DNA of 62,199 nt from DATCJY01 sp036562565 (GTDB lineage: Bacteria; Bacteroidota; Bacteroidia; Flavobacteriales_D; Sanyastnellaceae): assembly GCA_036562565.1 (NCBI GenBank), contig DATCJY010000060.1:1-62199 (forward strand). Reading direction: 5' to 3'. The translations under genes and the position numbers were made by a program. The notes below the pieces were generated by a model. It saw only the letters and a list, made by a program, of their open reading frames with translations. It was not told the origin of the DNA and did not search any database. Positions 50,135-59,742 of the stretch are shown here, one piece after another (within the stretch, counting starts at the first letter, position 1; each line of letters begins with the position of its first letter).

Positions 50135-50212
50135 GGTGCATGTTTGCACCCATGAAAGGAATTCCTTTGCATGGCACTCTTCGGAGTAAGTATGAGCAAA
50201 GGAATACCATGC
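50135..50212 (+). promoter_or_regulatory. Structured leader of pyc with competing hairpins
   Basis: Three mutually exclusive pairings overlap: AAAGGAATTCCTTT is a perfect palindrome (50155-50168); ATTCCTTTGC (50161-50170) pairs with GCAAAGGAAT (50196-50205); and GCATGG (50169-50174) pairs with CCATGC (50207-50212). A separate hairpin GGTGCA-TGTT-TGCACC lies at 50135-50150. The ATG of pyc is 66 bases further on. No U-tract follows, so translational control or an RNA switch is more likely than attenuation. Two near -7 boxes with one mismatch lie at 50082 and 50118. Confidence 0.45.
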
Positions 50213-50278
50213 CCTCACGGCAGTCCCTTCTTCCCCTGAACAATATTCCATTCATTCTTCAATTCTCCCATCATTCTT

Positions 50279-53200
50279 ATGTTTCAAAAACTCTTAGTCG
50301 CTAACCGCGGAGAGATTGCTATTCGCGTACTTCGAGCTGCATCGGAAATGCGCATCACTACAGTTGCTATTTACACCTATGAAGACCGCTATTCGATGCA
50401 TCGCTACAAAGCGGATGAAGCGTATCAGGTAGGTGAAAACGATCAACCGCTGAAACCTTATCTCGATATTGAAGAGATAATCCGTGTGGCCAAAGAAAAC
50501 CAAGTAGATGCGATACATCCGGGTTATGGTTTCTTAAGTGAGAATGTTCAATTCGCACGCAGGTGCCAAGAAGAAGGTATCACCTTCATTGGTCCCAAGC
50601 CTGACGTCATGCAACAACTGGGAGATAAGATTGCGGCTAAAACATTGGCGCGTTCGGTACAAATCCCCGTTATTGAAGATGCGATTTTGAGCGCAGATGA
50701 CAAAGAACACGTAGAAGAAATAGCAGAGAAGATTGGCTTCCCCATTATCCTAAAGGCTGCTGCAGGTGGTGGTGGACGGGGCATGCGTGTAGTGCGCACC
50801 AAAGAAGAGGTGAAGAATGCTTTCTTCGAAGCATCGAATGAAGCGCTCAAAGCATTTGGTGATGGCACCATCTTCATTGAGAAATTCATAGAAAATCCTA
50901 AGCACATCGAAGTGCAATTGTTAGCGGATAACTATGGCAACATTGTTCACTTGTTTGAAAGGGATTGCTCCGTACAGCGCAGATTTCAAAAGGTAGTAGA
51001 GATTGCTCCGGCTCCCAACCTACCGGAGAAAACTAAACAAGAGGTATATGAATACGCCATCCGCATTGCCAAAGCAGTTAACTATAACAATGCAGGAACA
51101 GTAGAATTTCTGGTAGATAAAAATCACAATGTTTACTTCATCGAAGTGAATCCGCGCATACAAGTGGAGCACACGGTAACTGAAGAAGTAACGGGCATTG
51201 ACATCGTGCGCAGTCAAATCTTGATTGCACAAGGCACCAAACTCTCCGACCCAAAAATTCACATTCCATCACAAGAGAGTTTGCGTATAAATGGCTTTGC
51301 TATTCAATGCCGCATCACCACTGAAGATCCTGAGAACAATTTCAAACCTGACTACGGAACATTAATCGCATACCGCAATGCTGCGGGCTTTGGCATCCGC
51401 CTCGATGAAGGTTCAGCGTATCCCGGTATGCGCATCTCGCCTTTTTTCGATTCGATGATTGTGAAAGTGACAGCTTCCGGAAGAACATTGTCCGGCACCT
51501 GTCAACGCATGTTGCGCGCATTGTCTGAGTTCCGTGTTCGTGGTGTGACTACCAATATTTTGTTCTTGGAACAAGTCATCAGTCATGAGCTTTTCCGCAA
51601 AGGTGAATGTACCGTCAACTTCATTGGAGAGCATCCTGAACTGTTCAACTTGCGCAAGCTCAAAGACTCATCAACGAAGCTCTTGAACTACTTGGGCAAA
51701 GTGCAAGTGAATGGTCATCCGGATGTGAAGGTGTATGACAAATCACGCACCTTCCGAGAGGCACAAGCACCATCATTCGACCGAAAAGCACCAATTCCTG
51801 AAGGATATAAAAACCTGCTTGACCGCATGGGACGCGAAGCACTCATGCGCAAAATCCGTGAAGAGAAACAAATACTATTCACCGATACCACTTACCGCGA
51901 TGCACACCAATCATTGGTTGCAACACGTGTTCGCACCAAGGATATCCTCACTGCTGCACCAAGTTTTGCGCAGAACAATTATGCGATGTTCTCCTCAGAA
52001 GTTTGGGGTGGAGCAACATTCGATGTGGCGCTTCGCTTCTTGCATGAATGCCCTTGGGAGCGCCTGAAGCACCTAAGAGCTGCTATGCCAAACATTTTGT
52101 TGCAAATGCTTTTCAGAGGCAGCAATGCAGTAGGTTACTCTGCCTATCCGAAAAACGTTGTACAGAAATTCATCGAAGAAGCAGCTGCAACCGGCATCGA
52201 CATCTTCCGCATCTTCGACTCGCTGAACAACCTGGAGTCGATGTTGCCAGCAATTGAATACACCACAAAGTACACAAAGTCCATTGCTCAGCCGTGCGTG
52301 TGTTACACAGGCGATGTTTTGCGCAACGACAACAACAAGTACAACCTCAATTATTACCTCGACCTTGCGCGCAAGCTTGAAGATGCAGGCGCACACATGC
52401 TTGCCATTAAAGACATGGCAGGTTTGCTCAAACCACAAGCTGCAGAAGTATTGATTCCAGCATTGCGCGAGGCGGTACAAATTCCGGTAGCATTACACAC
52501 ACACGATACAGCCGGTACGCAGCTCGCTACCTACCTCAAAGCAATTGAAGCTGGCATTGACAGCATCGATTGTGCAATAGCCTCCCTTAGCGGAACAACC
52601 TCTCAACCGAATATGAACTCGCTAGTGGCATTGCTAAAAGGCCATGAGCGCGAAAACGTGAACATGAACCTCGCTTCATTGAACGAACACTCCAACTATT
52701 GGGACATCGTTCGCGAGATGTATTATCCGTTTGAATCGGATTTGAAATCATCCACAGCCGAGGTATATGAAAATGAAATTCCGGGCGGACAATACTCTAA
52801 CCTCCGCCAACAAGCAGAAGGCGTAGGTCTTGGAGACAAGCTCACCCAAATCAAAACCAATTATGCAGTGGTGAACCAACTCTTTGGCGACATTGTAAAA
52901 GTGACTCCTAGTAGTAAAGTAGTTGGTGATATGGCCTTGTTTATGACCGCCAACAACCTCACTGCCGAAGATGTATTGGATGAAACCAAGAACCACTCCT
53001 TCCCTGCATCAGTGATTGGTTTCTTCAAAGGAGATTTGGGCGTACCATATGGAGGCTTCCCAGAAAAACTGCGTTCCATCGTATTGAAGAATGAGAAAGA
53101 AGTAGGCGCTCCTGCAGCACAAATTCTTCCAGATATCGACTTAGAAAAATCCATTGCAGCGTTCCAAGAGAAATATCCGAAAGCATCATTTCAGGATTTC

Positions 53201-53713
53201 TTGTCCTATCAAATGTTCCCAAAAGTGTTTGATGAATACTATGAACACCGCAAGAAATATGGACGCGTAGAAAACATTCCAACCAGTTCGTTCTTCTATC
53301 CGGTATCCATTGGTCAAGAAGTACAAGTGCAGTTGGACAAAGGAAAAGTGATACACATTGTGTTGCGCTATGTCTCTGCACCGGATGAAGAAGGTTTCCG
53401 CACGGTATCATTTGGGCTCAACGGTGGAGTGCGCAATGTGCGCGTGAAAGACAACACCATTCAATCAACGAAAGTTCAACATAAGAAAGTAACCAATCCG
53501 GATACGGAAATAGGAACTCCGTTGCAAGGAAGCTTGTCCAGTGTTCTTGTAAAAGAAGGTGACAGCGTGAAGAATGGAACACCGCTGTTCATTGTGGAAG
53601 CCATGAAGATGGAAAGTACCGTGACTGCACCACGTGATGGCAAAGTAAAAAGCATTGTTCTTAAGCCCGGAGTGATGATTGACCAAAACGATGTGATCGT
53701 GGAGCTTGAATAA
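50279..53713 (+). CDS. pyc: Pyruvate carboxylase
   Basis: The 1144-residue enzyme carboxylates pyruvate to oxaloacetate to refill the TCA cycle. In order: biotin carboxylase (1-450) with the ATP-grasp KAAAGGGGRGMR stretch near 159, carboxyltransferase (about 530-800; DTTYRDAHQSL and the metal-binding HTHDTAG), the tetramerisation/allosteric linker, and the biotinyl domain (about 1075-1144) with the biotin-attachment Lys in EAMKME. Single-chain form with normal length. ATG at 50279, after a long structured leader. Cytoplasmic. Confidence 0.95.
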   Translation: MFQKLLVANRGEIAIRVLRAASEMRITTVAIYTYEDRYSMHRYKADEAYQVGENDQPLKPYLDIEEIIRVAKENQVDAIHPGYGFLSENVQFARRCQEEGITFIGPKPDVMQQLGDKIAAKTLARSVQIPVIEDAILSADDKEHVEEIAEKIGFPIILKAAAGGGGRGMRVVRTKEEVKNAFFEASNEALKAFGDGTIFIEKFIENPKHIEVQLLADNYGNIVHLFERDCSVQRRFQKVVEIAPAPNLPEKTKQEVYEYAIRIAKAVNYNNAGTVEFLVDKNHNVYFIEVNPRIQVEHTVTEEVTGIDIVRSQILIAQGTKLSDPKIHIPSQESLRINGFAIQCRITTEDPENNFKPDYGTLIAYRNAAGFGIRLDEGSAYPGMRISPFFDSMIVKVTASGRTLSGTCQRMLRALSEFRVRGVTTNILFLEQVISHELFRKGECTVNFIGEHPELFNLRKLKDSSTKLLNYLGKVQVNGHPDVKVYDKSRTFREAQAPSFDRKAPIPEGYKNLLDRMGREALMRKIREEKQILFTDTTYRDAHQSLVATRVRTKDILTAAPSFAQNNYAMFSSEVWGGATFDVALRFLHECPWERLKHLRAAMPNILLQMLFRGSNAVGYSAYPKNVVQKFIEEAAATGIDIFRIFDSLNNLESMLPAIEYTTKYTKSIAQPCVCYTGDVLRNDNNKYNLNYYLDLARKLEDAGAHMLAIKDMAGLLKPQAAEVLIPALREAVQIPVALHTHDTAGTQLATYLKAIEAGIDSIDCAIASLSGTTSQPNMNSLVALLKGHERENVNMNLASLNEHSNYWDIVREMYYPFESDLKSSTAEVYENEIPGGQYSNLRQQAEGVGLGDKLTQIKTNYAVVNQLFGDIVKVTPSSKVVGDMALFMTANNLTAEDVLDETKNHSFPASVIGFFKGDLGVPYGGFPEKLRSIVLKNEKEVGAPAAQILPDIDLEKSIAAFQEKYPKASFQDFLSYQMFPKVFDEYYEHRKKYGRVENIPTSSFFYPVSIGQEVQVQLDKGKVIHIVLRYVSAPDEEGFRTVSFGLNGGVRNVRVKDNTIQSTKVQHKKVTNPDTEIGTPLQGSLSSVLVKEGDSVKNGTPLFIVEAMKMESTVTAPRDGKVKSIVLKPGVMIDQNDVIVELE

Positions 53714-53738
53714 CAGGCGTCCGAACACATTAGCTTTG
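53706..53738 (+). promoter_or_regulatory. Promoter of the DUF1275 gene
   Basis: TTG (53706-53708), 22 bases, TAGCTTTG (53731-53738): full match, 17 bases before the ATG at 53756. The TTG lies inside the last codons of pyc. Confidence 0.6.
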
Positions 53739-53755
53739 CGCCACAAACACTCTAT

Positions 53756-54490
53756 ATGTTTCGGCATAAAGGAAAAAGCAGAACATACATGCACAACCTA
53801 CGGTTGGCATCCTTGCTGTCATTCGTGGCCGGTATTGTGAACATCACGGGAGTGCTTGCCATAAAGGTGCTAACGACCAATATAACCGGTCATTTCGCCT
53901 ACTTCTCTGAGGACATATTCACCGGCAACTATCAAGTGGCCACGATATACCTCGTGTTTGTATTCGCTTTTTTGCTCGGTGCATTTCTGTCCAGCTTTCT
54001 GATTGAATTGGTTCCTCAGAAATTTGAGTCGTATGCTTCTACCCTGCCACTCATTATTGAAATTTCCATACTATGTGCTGTAGGGTTATGGGGGATGCCA
54101 TCGTCACTGCTTGATCGGCATGGGCAGTATATCTCATGTGCGATGTTGTTCGCCATGGGTATGCAAAATGCACTTGTGACCAAGGTATCTCAATCGGTAG
54201 TGCGCACCACCCACCTTACCGGTTTATTTACGGATTTGGGCATTGAGATTTCGCAATGGTTTTTCTACCGGGAAGCCACACATCGAAGCCGCTTGCTTAA
54301 AAGTATTCTACTGAAACTATCCATCATTGGTGGCTTCTTCCTTGGTTGCTTGCTCGGAGGAATGGTATATAAAACCATGGAGCTCAAAACGCTGCTGGTG
54401 TCAGCCGGCACCCTGGTTTTTACATTGTTCTACGACACCATTCGCATGCGTTATTATCACCTGAAAAGAAAGATTCAATCCTGGCAATAG
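53756..54490 (+). CDS. DUF1275 (YoaK-type) membrane protein
   Basis: The 244-residue protein has about six transmembrane segments. It shows the family pattern LLSFVAGIVNITGVLA at the start, TNITGHFAYF after it, and MLFAMGMQNALVTK near residue 135, then a VRTTHLTGLFTDLG segment, like other DUF1275 members of unassigned activity. Cytoplasmic membrane. It has its own promoter and lies 42 bases after pyc. The 213-base region between its stop and the secDF terminator holds no convincing gene. Confidence 0.85.
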   Translation: MFRHKGKSRTYMHNLRLASLLSFVAGIVNITGVLAIKVLTTNITGHFAYFSEDIFTGNYQVATIYLVFVFAFLLGAFLSSFLIELVPQKFESYASTLPLIIEISILCAVGLWGMPSSLLDRHGQYISCAMLFAMGMQNALVTKVSQSVVRTTHLTGLFTDLGIEISQWFFYREATHRSRLLKSILLKLSIIGGFFLGCLLGGMVYKTMELKTLLVSAGTLVFTLFYDTIRMRYYHLKRKIQSWQ

Positions 54491-54703
54491 AAGCATTCAA
54501 CTTTCTATTCGATAGCGTTTCCATGGTCGAATACCCATACTCGATAAAACACGGGCTTAGCTGCACAAAACAGTGTGAATTAAGTGCGCCAACACTATTC
54601 TATATCTGGACAGGCAGTAGTACAAAGTGTTTTTGAATAGAAAAGCCGAAGTCATCGGGATAAATCAAGAACCCATGTTCTGTGAAGATTTGTCCAAACA
54701 ATG

Positions 54704-54736
54704 AAAAAGGGCGGCCAATGTTGAGCCGCCCTTTTT
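54704..54736 (-). terminator. Rho-independent terminator of secDF
   Basis: AAAAAGGGCGGC (54704-54715) pairs with GCCGCCCTTTTT (54725-54736) around a 9-base loop; T follow on the minus strand. Confidence 0.85.
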
Positions 54737-54786
54737 CTATAGCTGATTATTGAGAATTCTTATGCAGTAGCTTCTTTCGCTGTAGC

Positions 54787-57700
54787 TTAAACAACATCGG
54801 TTCTCATACCGAACAACTTTCTCAAGTCCGCTACAATAGGAGTAGCAATGAAGAGTGTAGAGTACACACCGGAAAGGACACCCACAATCATAGCGAAGCA
54901 GAATCCTTTGATATCATCACTACCGAAGATGAACATCACAATCAAAGTGAGCAACACCGTCATGGATGTATTGATAGAACGGCCCATGGTGCTGTTCAAT
55001 GCATCGTTGATGGTCTTATCAAGAGGAGCGTTACGTCTGATTTTGGTGTATTCACGTACACGGTCGAAGATTACCACTGTGTCGTTGATAGAGTAACCGA
55101 TAACGGTCAAAATAGCACCGACAAAGTTTTGGTTCACTTCAAGCGAGAATGGAAGGATGCCATTGAACAAGGTGAACATCATGATAACGAACAACGCATC
55201 ATGGAACAACGCAACTGATGCACCAATGGCGAAGTCCCATTTGCGGAATCTCAACCACATGTAGATACCAATCAAAATAAGGCAAAGTGCACCGGCCCAA
55301 ATAGCTTCCTTGCGGAAGTCGTCACTCATTGTCGGGTCCACCTGATAGGTAGAGTCAATTTTATAATCAACACCAAGCTTATTGAATGCCTCTTTCAGTT
55401 TTTCGCTTGTAGCATCCTCTGAGTTAGCATTGGAGTTTGAGTTCATCAAGTAGTTGGTAGTGATTTTGAAATCAGTGCTGCCTGCACCAATGTTCTGAAC
55501 CATGTAGGCCGCAGTCTGACCGTCTTCTTCTATCAATGTTTTACCCAACACATCTCTCACTTGGTCAGCATCAACGGCTGAAGCAAATACCACTTTGGCA
55601 GATGTACCACCGGCAAAGTCAACCCCCATGTTGAACCCTCTGGTCACCCATGAAGTGATACCAATCAAGAAGAAGACGATGGATACCACATAGAACATTT
55701 TACGTTTACCTACGAAGTCGTAGTTGAAGTTGGTAAACCAGTTCTTGGTGATATTGCTATAGAAAGTAATCGGCTTCTTATTCTCGAGTCTTCTGTAAAG
55801 AATCAAACGGGAAATGATAATCGCGGTGAAGAGTGTGGTGAAGATACCGATGATCAAAGTAGTAGCGAAACCTTTGATAGGTCCTGTACCCACCACAAAC
55901 AACACGATACCGGTAATCAAGGTAGTAGCGTTACCATCGACAATCGCACTGATAGCTTTCAAGAAACCATCGTTCATCGCAGCGGAGATAGACTTGCCGA
56001 GGCGCAATTCTTCCTTCACGCGTTCATAGATCAATACGTTCGCATCAACGGCCATACCCATGGTCAATACGATACCAGCGATACCGGGCAATGTCAATAC
56101 ACCACCGAAGGATACAAGGGCACCAATTAAGAAGAACAAGTTGGCAATCAATGCAACGTTAGCAGCCCATCCTGCCCATGCATAGTAGAATACCATGTAA
56201 ATGAGGATGAGGATAAATGCAATGATGAATGACCAGATACCGGCTTTGATGTTTTCTTCACCCAATGAAGGACCTACGGTAACTTCATCGATAATTTTAG
56301 CAGGAGCAGGTAGTGAACCGGCTTTCAAAAGACCCGCAAGGTCTGCCGCTTCTTCTTCAATTTTGATTTGGTCTCTTCCGGCACCTGAACCGAAAGTGAT
56401 GCTGGAGTTACCGGTAGGAATTTCGGTGTTAACGCTTGGAGCAGAGTAAACCAAGTTGTCCATCACAATTGCAATCGGACGTTGGTTATCAGCTGCGTTC
56501 ACACGAGTCATTTCTCTCCAGATAGCAGCACCTTCCGTGTTCATGGTCATGCTCACCATTACCTCACCGGTGATAGGATCATAATCCTTGCGCGCATCGG
56601 TAATTGAGCGACCATCCAATTCAGCTTTTCCTTTCAAGCTCTTATCGCGGATACCGTAAAGGGTCACCACGTTGCCTTGTGGTTTAGCAGCCCACATCAA
56701 ACGAAGGTCAGCCGGCAATTCCGCTTTCACTTCAGGAGAATACAACCAACGGTTCAAGTCAGCAGTATCGGATACTTGAGCAAATCCGATAATTGGAGAA
56801 CCGGCTTGGTTGCTGATAGCCAATTTAGCCAAAGGATATTTGCGCAACAATTCGGCTCTTGTGAGAGCGCTGTCAGGTTTTACAGTTTTATCGCTGTAGA
56901 GATTGCGCAAGGAGTCAATTTGAACACTTGTCAAATCAGGATCTTGCAAAGCAGCCATGAACAAAGAGTCCTTACGTGGCTGATCCGGATCTTGCGAATA
57001 CAAATCAGGGGCATATTTCTTACCAAGAATGAAGTTGAGCTCATTGAGTTTGTTGTAAAGAGCCTGGTCCATGCGGTAAGTATCCCAGAACTCAAGGTTC
57101 GCAGTGGCTTTCAATTGCTGACGAACACGCTCACGGTCGTCCACCCCCGGAAGTTCCACGATGATACGACCACTCAATGATTGTTTCTGGATGTTGGGTT
57201 GAATCACACCAAACTGGTCAACCCTTTTCTTAATGATGTTCTCGGTGTTGTTGATGGCATCTTCGGCTTCTTTGCGAAGGATAGCAATGATTTCATCGTC
57301 AGAGACTTCTCTAGAAGGGAATTTACCCTTGTTCTCCATGGTGTCGAAAATTCTCCACAAGCCGATGCCGTCTTTGTTATTCGCTTTCCAAGCGCTAGCA
57401 AACAAATCGATGAAGGATGCATTAGAGCTGCGTTGAGCAAGTTTCGCATCTTCGATGGATTTTCTGAAAACTTTGTTCTCGCTGTTATCGCTGAGGGAAA
57501 TCAACAAATCCGGAATAGACACCTCCAAGGTAACGCTCATACCACCTCGCAAGTCGAGACCGAGGTTCAGCTCACGTTGCTTGAGGTAGTTATAGCTATG
57601 ACCGAATACCGGATATGCCTTAGCGTCAGCGCTATCACGAAGCAATTTTGCTTGCAAAGCAGCCAACGTAGAGTCATACTCGGGTCCGCTGACACCGGCA

Positions 57701-57834
57701 AACTCCAAAGAGTCTTTAGCTATTTGAGCTATTTTGTTCTCGTAGCGTTTCGCTACAAATCCGAATGACAGTACGTAAACGACTGACAGGGTAAGGAGGA
57801 TTACGAAAATCCATAAAAGCGATCTATTCCGCAT
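54787..57834 (-). CDS. secDF: Fused protein translocase SecD/SecF
   Basis: The 1015-residue membrane protein joins SecD and SecF, which use the proton gradient to help Sec translocation on the periplasmic side. SecD has an N-terminal helix, then LGLDLRGGMSVTLEV near residue 91, the P1 domains, and helices with GMAVDANVLIYERVKEELR near 600. The SecF half starts near 700, with GFNMGVDFAGGTSAK and the YSINDTVVIFDRVREYTK motif near 930. About 12 helices in all. The fused arrangement is usual in Bacteroidota. Single gene. Confidence 0.95.
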   Translation of the reverse strand: MRNRSLLWIFVILLTLSVVYVLSFGFVAKRYENKIAQIAKDSLEFAGVSGPEYDSTLAALQAKLLRDSADAKAYPVFGHSYNYLKQRELNLGLDLRGGMSVTLEVSIPDLLISLSDNSENKVFRKSIEDAKLAQRSSNASFIDLFASAWKANNKDGIGLWRIFDTMENKGKFPSREVSDDEIIAILRKEAEDAINNTENIIKKRVDQFGVIQPNIQKQSLSGRIIVELPGVDDRERVRQQLKATANLEFWDTYRMDQALYNKLNELNFILGKKYAPDLYSQDPDQPRKDSLFMAALQDPDLTSVQIDSLRNLYSDKTVKPDSALTRAELLRKYPLAKLAISNQAGSPIIGFAQVSDTADLNRWLYSPEVKAELPADLRLMWAAKPQGNVVTLYGIRDKSLKGKAELDGRSITDARKDYDPITGEVMVSMTMNTEGAAIWREMTRVNAADNQRPIAIVMDNLVYSAPSVNTEIPTGNSSITFGSGAGRDQIKIEEEAADLAGLLKAGSLPAPAKIIDEVTVGPSLGEENIKAGIWSFIIAFILILIYMVFYYAWAGWAANVALIANLFFLIGALVSFGGVLTLPGIAGIVLTMGMAVDANVLIYERVKEELRLGKSISAAMNDGFLKAISAIVDGNATTLITGIVLFVVGTGPIKGFATTLIIGIFTTLFTAIIISRLILYRRLENKKPITFYSNITKNWFTNFNYDFVGKRKMFYVVSIVFFLIGITSWVTRGFNMGVDFAGGTSAKVVFASAVDADQVRDVLGKTLIEEDGQTAAYMVQNIGAGSTDFKITTNYLMNSNSNANSEDATSEKLKEAFNKLGVDYKIDSTYQVDPTMSDDFRKEAIWAGALCLILIGIYMWLRFRKWDFAIGASVALFHDALFVIMMFTLFNGILPFSLEVNQNFVGAILTVIGYSINDTVVIFDRVREYTKIRRNAPLDKTINDALNSTMGRSINTSMTVLLTLIVMFIFGSDDIKGFCFAMIVGVLSGVYSTLFIATPIVADLRKLFGMRTDVV

Positions 57835-57879
57835 GTATCAATCTAATGGTAAGGTTGATTTTACTTTTTTTAAGGGCGG

Positions 57880-57887
57880 CAAATATA
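57880..57887 (-). promoter_or_regulatory. -7 box of secDF
   Basis: TATATTTG on the minus strand (57887-57880) matches exactly, 45 bases before the ATG. No TTG at normal spacing. Confidence 0.5.
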
Positions 57888-58035
57888 ATCAGACAAGGGT
57901 AAGAACATAGCCCGATGCTATTTGCTTTGATTACAACTGTGTTAAAAAGGAGTTCTTACTCCGATTGAAGTGATTAGGTTCTGATTTTCAGGCAAAAAAA
58001 TATTGACTGACAGAAGGCATGCTAGGTATATACAA

Positions 58036-58064
58036 CAAAAAAGCACTGCTTGCGCAGTGCTTTT
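58036..58064 (-). terminator. Rho-independent terminator of rpmB
   Basis: AAAAGCACTGC (58039-58049) and GCAGTGCTTTT (58054-58064) form an 11-bp stem with TTGC loop; on the minus strand a run of T follows. The 201 bases from here to secDF show no gene, so rpmG and its usual partners are not adjacent. Confidence 0.85.
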
Positions 58065-58084
58065 AATTCATTATATACTTATAA

Positions 58085-58321
58085 TCAAGCAATAAGACCA
58101 TCAGCTTTAGCTCTTTTCAAAGCTGCAGCCAAGCCTAATTTGTTGATCACTTTCATTCCTTTTGGAGTTACACGAAGTTGCACCCAACGTTTTTCCTCTT
58201 CCAACCAGAAACGTTTGTACTGAAGGTTCGGATAGAACTTTCTCTTCGTCTTAATATTGGAGTGAGACACGTGGTGTCCTGTAATTGTACTCTTTCCTGT
58301 TATTTCGCAAACGCGTGCCAT
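58085..58321 (-). CDS. rpmB: 50S ribosomal protein L28
   Basis: The 78-residue ribosomal protein begins MARVCEITGKSTITGHHVSHSNIK from ATG 58321; an earlier frame start at 58360 adds 13 residues and crosses the presumed promoter. Length and sequence are typical. It is followed directly by a terminator, whereas in many Bacteroidota rpmG follows. It is the distal gene of a unit with cinA but has a promoter of its own. Confidence 0.95.
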   Translation of the reverse strand: MARVCEITGKSTITGHHVSHSNIKTKRKFYPNLQYKRFWLEEEKRWVQLRVTPKGMKVINKLGLAAALKRAKADGLIA

Positions 58322-58348
58322 GGCATTGATATTTTTTAAAACGGGCTG

Positions 58349-58379
58349 CAAAGAAAGCATACTTTTTTGTTTTGAACAA
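58349..58379 (-). promoter_or_regulatory. Promoter of rpmB
   Basis: Minus strand TTG (58379-58377), 20 bases, TTTCTTTG (58356-58349): one mismatch from TAnnTTTG, 27 bases before the ATG. Confidence 0.5.
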
Positions 58380-58473
58380 AGAAATCAGGATAAAAAAATC
58401 GCGATTCCTCTGAAACCCCTACTATCCGCGGATTTCCGAACGAAAAAACTATCACTGGCGAAACTGTGATTTA

Positions 58474-59727
58474 TCAAACATGCTGAGCAATCAGCGTTTT
58501 TCGAAGTTCATTGAGTGCCGCTTGAGCCGCCATGAGAATATTGAACTCTCTGCGCCTACCAAACTGATAACAAACGGATTTGACTCCAAATACACCTGCG
58601 ATACCTATCCATACCGTACCGACCGGAGTTTCTTCCGTACCACCGGCAGGTCCGGCCACACCGGTAGTTGCAATTGCCCAATCGGTTTTCATGCGTTGGC
58701 GTGCGCCTGAAGCCATAGCCTCCGCTACCTGCCCACTCACCACTCCGTATTTTTTGATAAGGGTCGGTTCCACACCCAGCAAAGCGCTCTTTTGTTCTTC
58801 GCGATAGGTCACAAGACTTCCGGGAAAGTAAACACTTGCACCGGCTACCGAAGTCAACATTTGAGCTATAGTGCCTCCGGTACAGCTCTCGGCCACCGTC
58901 ACGGTCTCTTGTCGCTCGGTAAGCATGCGGGCAATGACCGACTGCAAAGTATCTTGCTCATATCCATATATATGTTCTGCAATGAGTGCATTCAGTTGCT
59001 TTTCCTTTTCTGCAATCACAGCTTTCACCTTTTCCTCATCCCGCACATCATAAACCGAAATCCGCAATTTCACTAATCCCGGTGCGGGCAAGTAAGCCAG
59101 CGAGAGGTTCTCCGCGCGAAGCGATTCTTCCCAGTCGGCAATTTTTTCGGCCAAGAGCGACTCACCCACGCCTGTGGTCAATATGGTACGATGAAGAATA
59201 CGTGGGCGTTTAAAATGGGCTTCCAACCGATGAAGCAACTCCTTCTCCATCATATGCTCCATTTCGAAAGGTACACCCGGCATTGACACATACACCACTC
59301 CGTTCTTTTCAAACCACATACCGCTGGCAGTGCCTCTGTGATTAGGAATCACCGTGCACGAAGCAGGAAGCTCGGCCTGCGATTTATTTCCTTCCAATAA
59401 AGGAATATTTCTAAAAGAAAACATTTCAGTGATGCGCTCCAGCACCTCCTGGTTCATGACGAGTTCCGTATTGAAGTAAGTACAAAGCGCTCGTTTGGTC
59501 ACATCATCTTTGGTGGGCCCCAAGCCTCCGGTTAGGAGCACGAGCTGTGCACTGGCGCCACTCTCTGCCAGTGCACGAATGATTTCATCGTGCTCATCGG
59601 CAATGGTTATTCCCCGACTTACGCGAATTCCTATTTTATTCAATGCTTCACCAATCCAGGCTGCATTGGTGTTCACCGTTTGACCGATGAGCAATTCGTC
59701 ACCGATGGAGATAATTTCCGCTACCAT
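58474..59727 (-). CDS. cinA: CinA family protein (nicotinamide-nucleotide amidase)
   Basis: The 417-residue protein joins a MoCF-like N-terminal domain (1-165; SIGDELLIGQTVNTNA) to a C-terminal PncC-type nicotinamide-nucleotide amidase (about 255-417; VAESCTGGTIAQML, VAGASVYFPGSLVTY, GVAGPAGGTEETPVGTVWIG). These recycle NMN produced by the DNA ligase reaction. Length is standard (about 415). It is 15 bases after the CPBP gene and precedes rpmB. Cytoplasmic. Confidence 0.93.
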   Translation of the reverse strand: MVAEIISIGDELLIGQTVNTNAAWIGEALNKIGIRVSRGITIADEHDEIIRALAESGASAQLVLLTGGLGPTKDDVTKRALCTYFNTELVMNQEVLERITEMFSFRNIPLLEGNKSQAELPASCTVIPNHRGTASGMWFEKNGVVYVSMPGVPFEMEHMMEKELLHRLEAHFKRPRILHRTILTTGVGESLLAEKIADWEESLRAENLSLAYLPAPGLVKLRISVYDVRDEEKVKAVIAEKEKQLNALIAEHIYGYEQDTLQSVIARMLTERQETVTVAESCTGGTIAQMLTSVAGASVYFPGSLVTYREEQKSALLGVEPTLIKKYGVVSGQVAEAMASGARQRMKTDWAIATTGVAGPAGGTEETPVGTVWIGIAGVFGVKSVCYQFGRRREFNILMAAQAALNELRKTLIAQHV

Positions 59728-59742
59728 AAAGGATATGTTAAT

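Noticed and set aside
54600..54698. A leftward open stretch of about 32 residues after the secDF terminator that reads protein-like.
   Set aside because: No start codon, no family and too short; probably chance.
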